NCBI GenBank assembly: GCA_015680905.1
Contig: CM027380.1
Location: 31,612,001-31,676,000 of the forward strand
Direction of reading: 5' to 3'
Length of the DNA: 64,000 bases
From: Coptis chinensis
Taxonomy: Eukaryota; Streptophyta; Magnoliopsida; Ranunculales; Ranunculaceae
Shown here one piece after another: positions 21,051 through 32,462 of the stretch; positions within the stretch are counted from its first letter, which is position 1; the number at the start of each line of letters is the position of its first letter. The notes beneath the pieces are model-generated. The model ran no database searches, had not been told where the DNA came from, and was given only the letters and a program-made list of their open reading frames with translations. A program made the translations under genes and the position numbers.

Positions 21051-23520
21051 TACATAAATGGCCCGGAGGGTTCGTTTTGGCGAGACCGGTTGAATTGGTT
21101 GCTGGGCCTGGGCTTTGATGGCAAACTTGTAATATGGCAAACTTGTAAAATTTCTTTTTTTTTAGGGGTTGCCCAATCCAATTTGATGAGTGCCCGATGG
21201 AATCACCAAAAATATATAGACCAAGAGCATCAACAAAAAAATATATAGACCAGAGCATCGGCAAAAATAGGAAAGAGCATTATAGGGTATATATATGGGC
21301 GGCAAAAAGATTGGAAAATAAAGGTAAGCTTTTGGATCAGCAAAAATACAAACCGATTGAAGAAAATGAAAGGGTCGGTACACAATTCAGTGCTTGGGAT
21401 TCAATATTAGTATTGCAATTTCACTGACTAGATGAAGTGAAATTATAAAAGTAGTTTAGGACAATGGTGATTGATCGGCAAATGGAGTTGGATTGGCAAG
21501 AAATATATTGGGAAGAGGATCGGTTTGATTAAATGATCGGCAAATTGATCGGCCAAGTTGATTGAATTGTTTGATTTTAAGTAATCAAATTCAATTGGGA
21601 ATTGAATCGATCGACAATTGTTTGATATAGAGCATTGGTTTCAACTTGGTATTAACAATTTAATCATTGATCGGCAACTTGGATTTTTTTTTGGAACAAA
21701 TGGCAAATTCAAAACTGATTGTTGTTAGTGATTTTTCAAAAATAGGAGCGGCTCAAAGTTATTTGAGGTATAAAGTGGGTTGATTAAATCAATCAACATG
21801 AACAAACTGGAATGGCTTGTTGAAATTGAGAATGGGGCATTTAATATTCTTTGAGACCAATATTAAAGGTGTAGGAATAGGTGTTTAAGGCTTAGGCAGA
21901 TAAAATAGGAGCCAATTTATCAAAGATCGATTGAGCAATAGAAACAATCTGTTTTTCGATTGACACGTAATTGAATTGGAGCATCGGCAAATAGAATTGA
22001 GCGGCAGTTCAAAGGGATCGGCAACTTGATATGTCTTTGATAGGTTTTGATTTGGTTGGCAGGAACTTGATAGGCCTTGTCATTTTGAGTCATTTCGATC
22101 GTGAAGAAATGTCGATTGGAAAACAATGTTAGAATGATCGGGGCTAAAATTGAGTTCAAGTTGTTTATTAAGCTTATTATTAGCTTTGGTTTGTTTATTA
22201 TTTTATTATGATGGACAACTATTAAATGTTGAAGGAGGGTTGACAAAGTGGACGGTCATATATTGTTGTTGATATAGTGGACGGCTAGGCAGTCATTTAA
22301 TATAAGGGGCCGGGTTAATTGGAAAACTGAATTGCGAATAATTTAGTAGTACTATTTTCGAAAATATTGATTGGTTCGGTTTGGACTATATTGATCGGCA
22401 AGTTGATAGTGTTATGATCGACAGCTATTTGATCTAAAGGTTCAACTTGAATACTGATCGGGTATGATTTCGAAAACTGATTGGTATGGATAACTTGCAC
22501 AGACTGGTCAGCCATATAAACAAACTGATTGGTTAGTTTGATCGGTTTGATTGCGCAAGTTATTGAATTTGTTTGATTTTGAGTAATTGAATTCGATCAG
22601 CAAGTTGATCAGTTTGGGTAAATAATCAAATTGATCAGTTGTGTATTATTGATCGGCTAAAATTTACCAGCTTAGGGAAACTAGTTGGAATAGGAAGCAT
22701 AAATTAGTTGGGTTACTAAAATTGAATTGATCAACAATAATGATTGATCACAAGTTAGTTGATCAGCATGTAACTGAATTGATGGGCTATTTATTGGGTG
22801 ATAAAAGGATCGGTAATTGTATATAGATCAACAATTATTTTGGAAAAAAATGATGGGGTTCCGAGTCTTTTTAGATTAGTGTGTATCGTAGTCGTTGATT
22901 TATACTTTTGTCACACTCCAATTTCCATCAACTATTTATCTCAATCTACATGTTCGGGTACAGTATACTTAGTGCTGGAAATAAAAGGGAATCTGGAGCT
23001 TCTGAGTCCTGAGTTCTGACTGACAAAATGTTGGTAGCATACATGCTGAGAAGGGTTAGAGAGCTTATATATGTATTTACTTCTTGTTATTGATTCTGGC
23101 ATCTTGGGACCTTGCAATTCAAATGGATCGGCAGTTCAGGGATCAGTAGTTTAAATGGATCGGTAAATTGGTTAACAGAATTATGGTGTGGGCGGCATTC
23201 TAAAATCGATTGATCAATTAGAACAATTGTGTTTATTGATCTGTAATATTTGAATTGGATCAACAATTTTTAAGTTTGTTTAGATTGATAGAGAAGGATC
23301 GGTAGAGAATATATTGAGAAAAGAAGCGGCAGCTGATCAATTTGGTAAATTATTAAAGGATCGGCAAACTGATCGATTTGGTAATCTATCAGTTGCACAA
23401 ACTAATTGGTAAATTCAATCTGAACTTGAACATTTTCAGACCATTTTGGACGAGCACAAATGAATGATAGAAAATTTCATTGTTTTTTTGATCGGTAAAA
23501 GCAAAAGATCCCGATGGGGT
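21051..23520. other. repeat-derived DNA without a recognisable gene, rich in GATCGGCAA motifs
   Basis: No protein similarity seen on either strand. GATCGGCAA and variants (GATCGGTAA, GATCGGCTA, GATCAGCAA) recur dozens of times from about 21473 to 23500. Related GATCGGCT motifs occur beyond the Athila insertion at 40480-41280, so this is probably the left part of the element that copy 2 split. The 1.1 kb to about 22250 also has short open frames without support. Confidence 0.4.
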
Positions 23521-23559
23521 AATCTAGCCAAAGGTCGGCAAAAGAGTAATGAATAGGAT

Positions 23560-23880
23560 AACACCCTATAATATAAAATATTTGGGGTGTCGCCACCCCC
23601 AAAGTATAATTTAACGTAATAAAATTTGGGGTGTCGTCGCCCCCAAAATGTAATGATAACGTAATGAAATTTGAGGTGTCGTTGCCCCCATATTGTAATG
23701 ATAATGAAAGCTGAGGTGATGCCCCCAGATTGTAATGATTATATATTGAAAGTTGGGGTGACGCCGCACCTATAGTGTAATAATAACGTAATGAAATTTG
23801 GAGTATTCCCGCCTCCAAAGTGTAATGATAACGTAATGAAATTTGGGGTGTCACCACCCCTAAAGTGTAAGGATAATATA
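23560..23880. repeat. ~60-bp tandem repeats
   Basis: About six copies of a unit built on AAATTTGGGGTGTCGCC, CCCCCAAAGTGTAATGATA and ACGTAATG (landmarks about 23578, 23630, 23668, 23750, 23797, 23840). Each has a small GGGGTG...CACCCC dyad. Open frames across it are repeat artefacts. Confidence 0.75.
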
Positions 23881-24054
23881 ATAATTTAATGATTAAAATG
23901 TATGAATATAATGAAATATTATAAATGCTAATTTAAATGTACGCATGTATGTATGAATAACAAATGAGTTATAAATGTAAAAGATATTTAAGACGCCCCA
24001 TGTATGAGTGGAAGGTCTTTTATTTGATGACAGAGTGATAGTCGTCGTTATTGC

Positions 24055-24058
<4 letters not shown>

Positions 24059-24095
<37 letters not shown>

Positions 24096-24115
24096 TTTTT
24101 TATTTTTTTTTTTTT
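24059..24115. repeat. poly-T tract
   Basis: 57 bases that are all T apart from two A bases. It could be the poly-A tail of a minus-strand retroposed element or slippage; nothing adjacent decides. Confidence 0.9.
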
Positions 24116-24239
24116 GTAGTGAATCAATATGACTTTGAGGCAGAATGATTGTAAGTATCATCATTCTTTAAGCACTTAGTAAAGCGCTTCTTGTCGTATG
24201 GCTAATCCATTCTTTATTTAGGCTATAAATAGAAGAATA

Positions 24240-24930
24240 TCGATATCATCATATTGGACTGATCTGCATGTCGATGAGCCATAGGCTTGGCATGTTATCA
24301 ACTGTGCAAGTTCCATGACGAGATCAATCACTTCTTGCTGCATACCGATCCATTATTCGATGAGGCTATAGACAGAAGAATATCGACATCATCATATTGG
24401 ACTGGTCAACATGTCGATGAGCCATAAGCTTGGACGACCACTGTGCCATGACGAGGTCAATCACTTCTATCTATATGCCGATCCATTCTTCAGTGAGGCA
24501 ACAAATAGAAGGCTATCGACATCATCATATGAACGGATCATCATGTCGATGGGCCCTAAGGTTTGGGCTACTATCGATTGTGTGAGTTCCATGATGAGGT
24601 CAATCACTTCTAGCTCTGATCCATTCTTCAGTAAGGCAACAAATAGAAGGCTATCAACATCATCATATGGACATATCAGCATGTCGATGATCCCTAAGGT
24701 TTTGACTACTATCAACTGTGCGAGTTCCATTACGAGGTCAACCACTCCTTGTTATATATCGATCCATTCTTTAGTGAGGCAACAAATAGAAAGTTATCGA
24801 CATCATCATATGGACATCACCATGTCGATGAGCTCTAAGGTTTGGGCTACTATCGACTGTGCGAGTTCCATTATGAGGTCAACCACTCCTTATTATATGC
24901 CAATTTCTCATAGTTACTGAAGTTTCATCT
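24240..24930. repeat. ~139-bp tandem repeat, five copies
   Basis: Units are marked by TCGATGAGCC-like landmarks at 24271, 24414, 24546, 24684 and 24825. Each contains GGCAACAAATAGAAGGCTAT-like, CATCATCATATGGA and GACGAGGTCAA-like blocks. A continuous plus-strand frame across it (24411-24920) is only the repeat read through, because the unit is close to a multiple of three. It probably belongs to the outer element. Confidence 0.8.
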
Positions 24931-25270
24931 CTATCATCAAGCTACTCAAAATGATTGATATGCTAAATATTAGATTATGATATACTCAATATAAGATGAT
25001 CAAAATAAAATTGATATCTAATCAATATTCTTTTTGCTTGCCGACCAATTAAGTTGAATAAACTTTTTCGAAGTAAAATTTGTTGGAGTGTCAAAATTGA
25101 AAAATCAATTAAGACAAAAATCTTCTTACCGACCATTTGGATCGGGCAAAGTGAAAACCAATTTTAGATCGACATTTTTTTTTGTTAAGGTAGGCAAAAT
25201 CAGATATTGCAAATTGTCAATGAAGAGGAGAGCAAACTATGGAGATATGTTCTTCCGTATATAGGGCGAA

Positions 25271-26738
25271 TGATAATCATAAAAAAATATAGTCTACCTA
25301 CGAAATGAACGATGAACTCAAAACGTAAGTAAACTAAAACTTATTTACGAGTTTATATTTATCAAAGTTTCTACTCTTTTCTATTGAACAGATAGTGGAG
25401 TAGGAAGTTCGTTCCACTCCTAGTGCTCTAGCATGGAATTGTTTTCTAATCTAATTAATCGGTCTTAAGTCAATGAGAGCTTTACGAAGGTGATATACTA
25501 CGATACTTACTGAATTTGATTACTTGAATTTAACTACGAATGCTATGGAAATATGATTGTGCTTGAATCTAGATAAAGGATTAGAGGGGAATTGAATCCA
25601 CCTCGAATCCAACTTATAGCCTAACATAGATTCTTGTATCTCGATTCTTACGTTCTTACGGCAAGAAATTCGAGTTCTAATCCTTAGTGTTCATGGCATT
25701 TCAACCGAGTACTAACTAGCATGTGAGGTCGTCCACCCATTCTCATGGCGAATCACGACCTTCTAGATTGGAATAGATTCTACAATGTTTCTACACTATA
25801 CCACTAAGTTTTCATCAAGGCTTCATCAACCCCTCTAATAGAGGTTTTAGCCTTGAGTCATCAAACCATCATTTCCCATTTCATTATAACTACCCATCAT
25901 ATTAAAATTCTAACTTAACTAAATTAACTAACAATGGTTCAATCTATTTAAACTACGGAATGATAATCAACAAGAATTAAAATCAGATCTATAAATTGAA
26001 ATAACACAATTCAAATTGAGAAAACAACTATTTTATTTATCTAATCAATCAAGAACAATGATTCAAAGACTTAATCTAAAACAAGAATTTAAAATGGAAC
26101 TAAAGCTTAATTTCATTAATGAAAACATATCTAGAATTATCTATATTATTTTAGGTCTAACTAGCTACCATTAACAAAGAGCTAAACTTTGGTTTTATAC
26201 TTTCAGATCCAAAAATCGTGCATGGGCTTGGAGCCATGTTTTGGGCAGGAGAATCGGGCCCAAAACCCAGTCTTTCAAAGTCAAAAAAGGCCTCTTCAGC
26301 TGCAGTTGGCTTCCACAGACTTTTTGTCCACTTCTGCTCCTCTGATTGGGTCAAGGCTTAGACCATTGGAAACCTCTTTCCGAGCCGGTCGTTTTGACAT
26401 AAGGTAGGCCCAATTCCGAGGTCTGAGTCCAAAGATACGGCTTTTCGGAAGTTCTCGACTTTGTGTCTTTGTTTCAGCCCGTGTCGACTTTTCAGCTTTT
26501 GACCGGGCTTTAGGTAGGCTTTATCTTCTTGAATCTTGGCCTTTAATCACGGAACTCCTTAGTAACCGACCTTTTCTCCTTTATCTCACTAAAGTGGCAC
26601 ATTTCTGCACATAATGGACTTTAAAGCCTTAAATGCATAAAAACACGTAATCAGTGTTAACTCTTAATTATTACTCACATAATTGGTCCAAAAGTATGAC
26701 TATTAAAGGGTTAAAACTACAGTTTTGGGCTCTTATCA
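25271..26738 (-). repeat. 3' LTR of Athila-like copy 2, with adjoining polypurine tract
   Basis: 1468 bp, TG...CA, matching 38561-40039. The flank at 26741-26752 reads GTTTGGGGGTGG on the minus strand, the polypurine tract that primes plus-strand synthesis. A minus-strand GTATAAAACC near 26190-26200 is a possible TATA box. Confidence 0.92.
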
Positions 26739-26752
26739 AACCACCCCCAAAC

Positions 26753-28574
26753 AGCATTTTGCTTGTCCTCAAGCAAAGATGAGAAATTAAAATAAGTGAC
26801 CAAAAAATGGAGTTCTATCTACTCTCGTTTCGCTGAGTGCGATTGCATTGACCCTATACAACAAGGCCTTAAACCACTAGGAATTCCCCTAGTGGACGAA
26901 GTTATATACCCTCGCGTGAGAGTTTTCAGTGAAGGTACTCACAAACTTCAACTATACTACAATGACTAAGAAATAAAACTATTGTTTTCCTCATTCATGT
27001 CCCAACTATCTATACATCTCACTAGCAATTGAATAAGAATAATCAAGTCAAAAACCTAAACTAATATATGCATAATAATCAATCATCTATGATACAAAAT
27101 ATATATACTATGAGTAATACTATGAAATGCCTAGCAGGTTAAGTTTTGAAAACTTCGAATAGCGCCCTTAAGTAGGTCCTCACATAAATGTCAAGACAAA
27201 ACCCACTCTGATTTTTCCACTCAAGTTTATTTGCTCGATTAATGCGGTGGGCACACTTTACCTTACAATCTCAATGACAACAAGGAAGCCGGGTCGATCA
27301 AACACATCTGCCACTTACTATCACACTAACCTATTCCTAATTGAGCTAGAGGTCTTTATTAGGTGTTCTTGGGGATTAGGAGATGGTTTAAGAAGGAAGG
27401 AAATGGATATTCAAAAGGACAAGTCCGAGATAATAGAGTCTTCATATTATGTAACTTAGAGAAAACCTTGTTATTTTCTTTTGCTTCTATACTTTGTTTC
27501 CATCCTTAGCCATATTTTTCTTTTTCTTTTTTTTGGGTTTTGACTCCCTTTTATTGGAGTTTTTATTTATTTCTATATTATTTTTTTTCTTTTCCTTGGA
27601 TGGAAACTTCTTTTCTTTTAAAGAAGCAACTAACTAATTTTTGTTTACAGGTTTTCTCTTCTTCTTTCTTTACTCATTCTATTCTCAGACTTATTCTAAA
27701 TTGGGTAGGTTGATTTATTTATTTATTTATTTTGTATTTTGTTTTTGTAACAGGGTAAAGGAATTGTGGTTTATGGAAGGCTAAAGAAAGGCTCAGAGGG
27801 GTGACTAGCGGAAAATAATTCATAGGTTTGAATTTCTGGCTATATCGATCCAAAAAGGGCCTAAATTCTCGCTTAGGATAGTATATGGCATAGTGATCAA
27901 GCAAGTGGGCGTGTGATATCTCTATCTGGATTTTACTTCTCCCCTTGTGTCATTTCTCAATTGTTTTGGCTTCATATAAGGCTTTAGGCTATATTCTCAC
28001 CGATTTGTAGAATAAGCACTCTAGCCTAGATTTTAAACTTATCTTGCTAACAATCATAGATACTCATGTAATATATTTATAGATAGATGCAAAGATTATT
28101 ACCTATATATTAACCTAAGTTTCTAACAATTATTCTCGATGCAAAAGCTCATTGAGACTTCTAGATTGTTAAGAGCATGGAGAAAGAAAACAATACCAAT
28201 ATTCCTAAGTGTATAGCATAACTTATTTATTTATATTTTTGAATTTTTTTTTAAAAATTTTAACTAGAAAACAAATGCATATTATACATATCTATATCCT
28301 AATAGATGCCTCAATTACACGCGTGTTTCTATGCCCCCAAAACAAGAATCATGCTTTGTCCTCAAAGTATTGTAAATAAAGAGGGTAGGAAAAATACCAT
28401 TGAAACGCGTGTGAAATTCAGGGAACATCCGCAAAACAAAGTTAGAACGTACTACTATAGGAAATAAACTGATGCAACTCTATACGAGTTCCACCCATTA
28501 TGGGGTTAACAAAAATGAAATTGCTTGGGACATAAGCAGACACTAAAAAACTAAAAACTTACCTTATCTCCCGC
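26753..28574. other. 3' non-coding region of Athila-like copy 2
   Basis: No coding seen. It includes a pyrimidine-rich stretch (27470-27720). A second polypurine-like motif lies at 28332-28343 (TGCCCCCAAAAC), followed by TGCTTTGTCCTCAA, as the true tract is followed by TGCTTGTCCTCAA. The two sites may be duplicates. Confidence 0.5.
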
Positions 28575-29255
28575 TTAAGCATCCTCCTCCTCATTAAAGA
28601 TATGAGGTTCCTTCGCATCCTGCCAGTCCATTATAACTTGCCAAGCTTGCCACCATTTATCATCTACTAATGCTAACCTGTTAAGTGTTATTATGTCTGA
28701 TGGGATGTAATGGGCGACCAAATGAGGCTCGCGACCGCCATCCCCCAAGTCATTATTCGCGAATGAGCGAACCACCCTATTGGTGGGTCTCATGACTTCA
28801 ACCCTTTTCCAATGTGTGAATTGTGCACGAATCAGGTAAACAACTACGCGATGATGCGCTTTTACCAACACAGGCATAAGAAGATACTTACGCCTCATGG
28901 TTTGGGCTCTCTTAAGACTAGTGACCAAAACTCGGGGAATGTCATAGCGGCGACGTCCCTCAGCTAAAGCGAGGAAAATGTCACCAGCAGTACTGTTTGT
29001 AGAAATGAACTGCCATTCCCCCAAAATATTCATCAGGATGAATAACATGGTGGTGCCTACGTTTAAGGAAAGGCTACCAAGGGCAATGCTATATCGCCCC
29101 TGGTCCATTACTCGAAATACCCCTCCCCCATAATAATCATGGAAATATGTATAATCATAAAGATATGCATTATCAGTCATATATGCCCATGTGTGAACAG
29201 GATCAGGTATTGGTATTCCTAAAACTAAAGGCGACCAAATTTTTATTAAATTCAT
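28575..29255 (-). pseudogene. distal post-integrase ORF of Athila-like copy 2
   Basis: The longest surviving form of this ORF, 226 residues, starting MNLIKIWSPLVLG. It has an aromatic-rich block (NAYLYDYTYFHDYYGGG), then ALGSLSLNVGT and a short hydrophobic run, an Arg-rich middle (AQTMRRKYLLMP), and an acidic end. Copy 1 has the same blocks at 813-47. It is conserved between two diverged copies, which suggests the element uses it. I recognise no family; an env-like role is only a guess from position. It may be the C-terminal part of the upstream ORF, since the two are separated by damaged sequence. Confidence 0.5.
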
Positions 29256-30379
29256 GTGTCGTGTGTCATCGACTCACGACGGAGAATTCTTGATCTCCAT
29301 CCCGATTACAATAGAATTTAACGTGGTCATAGAAATAAGCAAGTAAGTTGTGGTGAATATGACTCATCATCACTTACCGATAGAATGGCGCCATCCCTAA
29401 CGTAGGATCCGTGGCCGGAACCGGTGTCCATAGGTCTCGGTGCCCAACACATCTTCGAAAACTGTTCAGGTATGACTACTGAGGAGATGTCATCTTAACT
29501 ACTCTTTGAACAGTTCCACAAAAATCTTGGAATAACCCCTGTGAAAATTGGAAATTTCCGCGTTCGAGGAAGGCGGTAGGCGTGCGGCGCTCTATATAGT
29601 ATGCCGGGCTCTTGTGTAAATGCAATTCTGATGTTATGGCTGGTCGCGCTTTTGGTATGGGCTGGTCGCGCTCTAGGTCCAGATAGCTGAGTATGGTCAC
29701 GCTTCAAGATGAAGGATGGTCGGCGCTTTCGACAAAATTCTTCAAAAAAAGTAAAAGGCGCTGCGTGCTTCGTAAGTATGGCCGAAAACCGGAGTTTAGA
29801 GCAAAAAGAAGGTAAAACTTGGAGTGGATGGTGCGGGATGATGGTGGGATGTATTGTGGTTTGTTAGTGTAGAAAGGATGGAGTTTAAATAGGTTAGGAG
29901 CTTCCAAAACGAATCGGGAAGTTCCCTATTTATTTGAAGGCAATTTCCAGAAATAGGAAAATTCCCAAAACCGAAAACGAAACAAGCCATTTTCATGATT
30001 TCCTAAAAATCCACGGTATCTTTCATCTTTGGATTTAGAATAGGAACTTCTAAACTCTCCTAGATTTCATGCTACCACCACACAAGTCATAGATATGCCG
30101 ATATCGGCCAAATTATCAACCTTTCCTCCAAGACAACTTCACATATATATGATCATATAACGACTTATGCTCGGTCTAAATATTTCCACCCCCAAACAAG
30201 TCGGGAAGGTGGGATAAATGATAAAACAAGCAGTACTCGAAAATAACCAATTATATTAAAAATAAAATAAAATATAAATCCAAACAACATTAAATAAACA
30301 CATTACTATTTAAATTTAACTACTGAATTAAAATCCTTCTAATAAAATGAAATTATGAAATAACAGCGAACTCCAACTG
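29256..30379. other. spacer between the two post-integrase ORFs, copy 2
   Basis: It parallels 814-1807 of copy 1. It holds the GGCTGGTCGCGC motifs (about 29640-29680) and a polypurine-like site, CCACCCCCAAAC, at 30186-30197. No coding recognised. Confidence 0.5.
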
Positions 30380-31590
30380 GGGTGAACACCTAGTTTTGTG
30401 ATGATGATGGACCCTGAGATGGAGATTGGCTTGAACCCTCTGTCCTTTGGCGACGACGCTCATGCCCTGTCGGTTTGAAACGAGTCCTCCACGGGTGGCA
30501 TGCGTCGTAGCATCTCTATTCGGAACAAGCGTTGGGCTTCCATCTCAGTACCGAGTACTGCATACTGGGTTTGTTGTTCCTGGTGGATAGTCTCTATGTT
30601 ATACAAGATATCGTCCAGAACCCCTTCGAGCATTTCAAATCTCCTCGAAGGTTCCTTGCTTCTTTTGAACTATTATCTATCTATTTGGGATATCTCCACA
30701 AATACCATAAACGCATCCAAGGCAGTTTTGCAACACTTGCATGCATCGCGTTCTACATTAGAATTACACTTCTCTAATGCATCTTCATCCATCTATGTCA
30801 TATCTTCCCTTTCATCCTCCGACTCATCCATTTTTTTCTTGGACAATGGCCAAGTCTCTTGGATGCAATCCAGATAGATACTTGCATTAGAATGCAATTT
30901 GATCTTAATAGGAGCAGATCTTTGCGACAGCTCTAAAGGAGAGCATGATCTTAGTGATCAATACGGGAAGAGGCTAAACTCTTCCCCACTCCCTCGAATC
31001 ACATTAAACATTAAATCAAGGATGCAGAAATTATACTTCTTTGTTTGCAAAATCCAGAACGTCGCGCACATTGCAGTCGATATCATTGACTTTGTCTTTC
31101 GAGGGCGTTCCTACCAATCCATCGAGCTCTGGCGGTTGATTGGTTCTCGTGGTGGTTCATGGAATAATGGGATGTCGGATTGTATTCACCCTCCACGACG
31201 ATATCCTTCATCAAAGCAGGAACTCTAGTATCGGGGTTTTGGGAATTTCGTTACTAGGTTGCTTTCAAAGCCGTAATTCCTAACAGTTCAAACTAACAAC
31301 CGTCTACTTTTCTTCGCGTTCCTCATAACTTTATGAAAATCCTATCCCCTTCCAATTCTCGCTTTTTATAAAACTGTTCTACCAAATCATAGTGATAGAA
31401 CTCCTCGGTTGAGTACCACAGTCCGTTCAATGTCTCTTGAACATCTCCCGTCGTAAAATTGTTTCGGAAGCAAACGCGTGTTCCGCAAAATGTCGTCAGC
31501 GCCATTGAAATTTCTTAGACTACTAATGGTTTTTGCAGACTGGGGGAGGCGAGTTTTGAAGAAAACTACTAAAAACGGCGTTGGTGGCAT
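30380..31590 (-). pseudogene. coiled-coil post-integrase ORF of Athila-like copy 2, heavily broken
   Basis: Its only sizeable open piece on this strand (31505-31323) contains WYSTEEFYHYDLVEQFYKKR, matching 3022-2570 of copy 1. Downstream similarity to copy 1 (TKKYNFCILDL-like, then the Asp/Glu and coiled-coil part) continues to about 30390, but in several frames. Comparison with copy 1 suggests at least four indels. It resembles PF20167-type plant transposon proteins; function unknown. Confidence 0.45.
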
Positions 31591-32462
31591 TGGTTGTGAT
31601 GATTGTTTAAAGAAGATTTAGGTGGATTTGATTTCCTTGGTGTAGGTGTAGTTAGGTTTTCTTCCCTCTCTCTATATTTATTTTTTTTTATTTTGGTTTC
31701 CAAAATTTAATTTAACATGTCCGGTTTGGGATTGAAGTCCATGTTTGAATTCGAATTTTTCGATTTTTCGGCGCAAATTCAAACTCAATTTCCGATTCAT
31801 CGGGCCCAATTTTGGCCGAATGAGTTATGGAAATGATCAGTAGAGAATTTCCAATCCAATGATCCATAAAACACTCAATTCCAACCATGGGTGACGTATA
31901 AGAGGGTGGAAGAAAAGCGTGTGTGGCGTAAGTTATCGCTTAACGAAGGAAATCTTAGTTTAGATTATGTCAACCCAATTGAACTAATGGGCCTAAACAA
32001 AACCAATGAAAAGTTCGAACAATCCCGATGGAAAGATCGATTGCCCCCAAACAAATTTTTAAACACAAAATTTGTTTACAACGCGTGGGTCGTTTAAAAG
32101 TCGATTCCCAAGACTTGTTGGATTGCTATTTCTATGATTTTAAGAATTTTAATTTTATTTTTATATGTTTATTATAAGAAACACAAAAACAATAAATACA
32201 TAATTCACTCCATAGAGAAACATGACTCAAAAATCGAGAAAAACATGCAAAAGTGGAAAGCGTGAATTATGTAAACCGTGGACTTAGGATCCGGTACTTA
32301 TAGCCACACACTCCATAGGGAGGGCCCGGTTACCTGAATGGTGTACTTATCAAGTATATGGAAATGAAAGTAAGTACACCAAATGACAAGGGTCGATCCT
32401 CATACATTGGGGGTCAGTAAAAGGACTTCTTCTACATCGGGGACGAAGTTCGTGAAAATGTT

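Noticed and set aside
24411-24920. 169-residue plus-strand open frame
   Set aside because: It is the ~139-bp tandem repeat read through; the peptide repeats with the DNA unit and has no similarity to known proteins.
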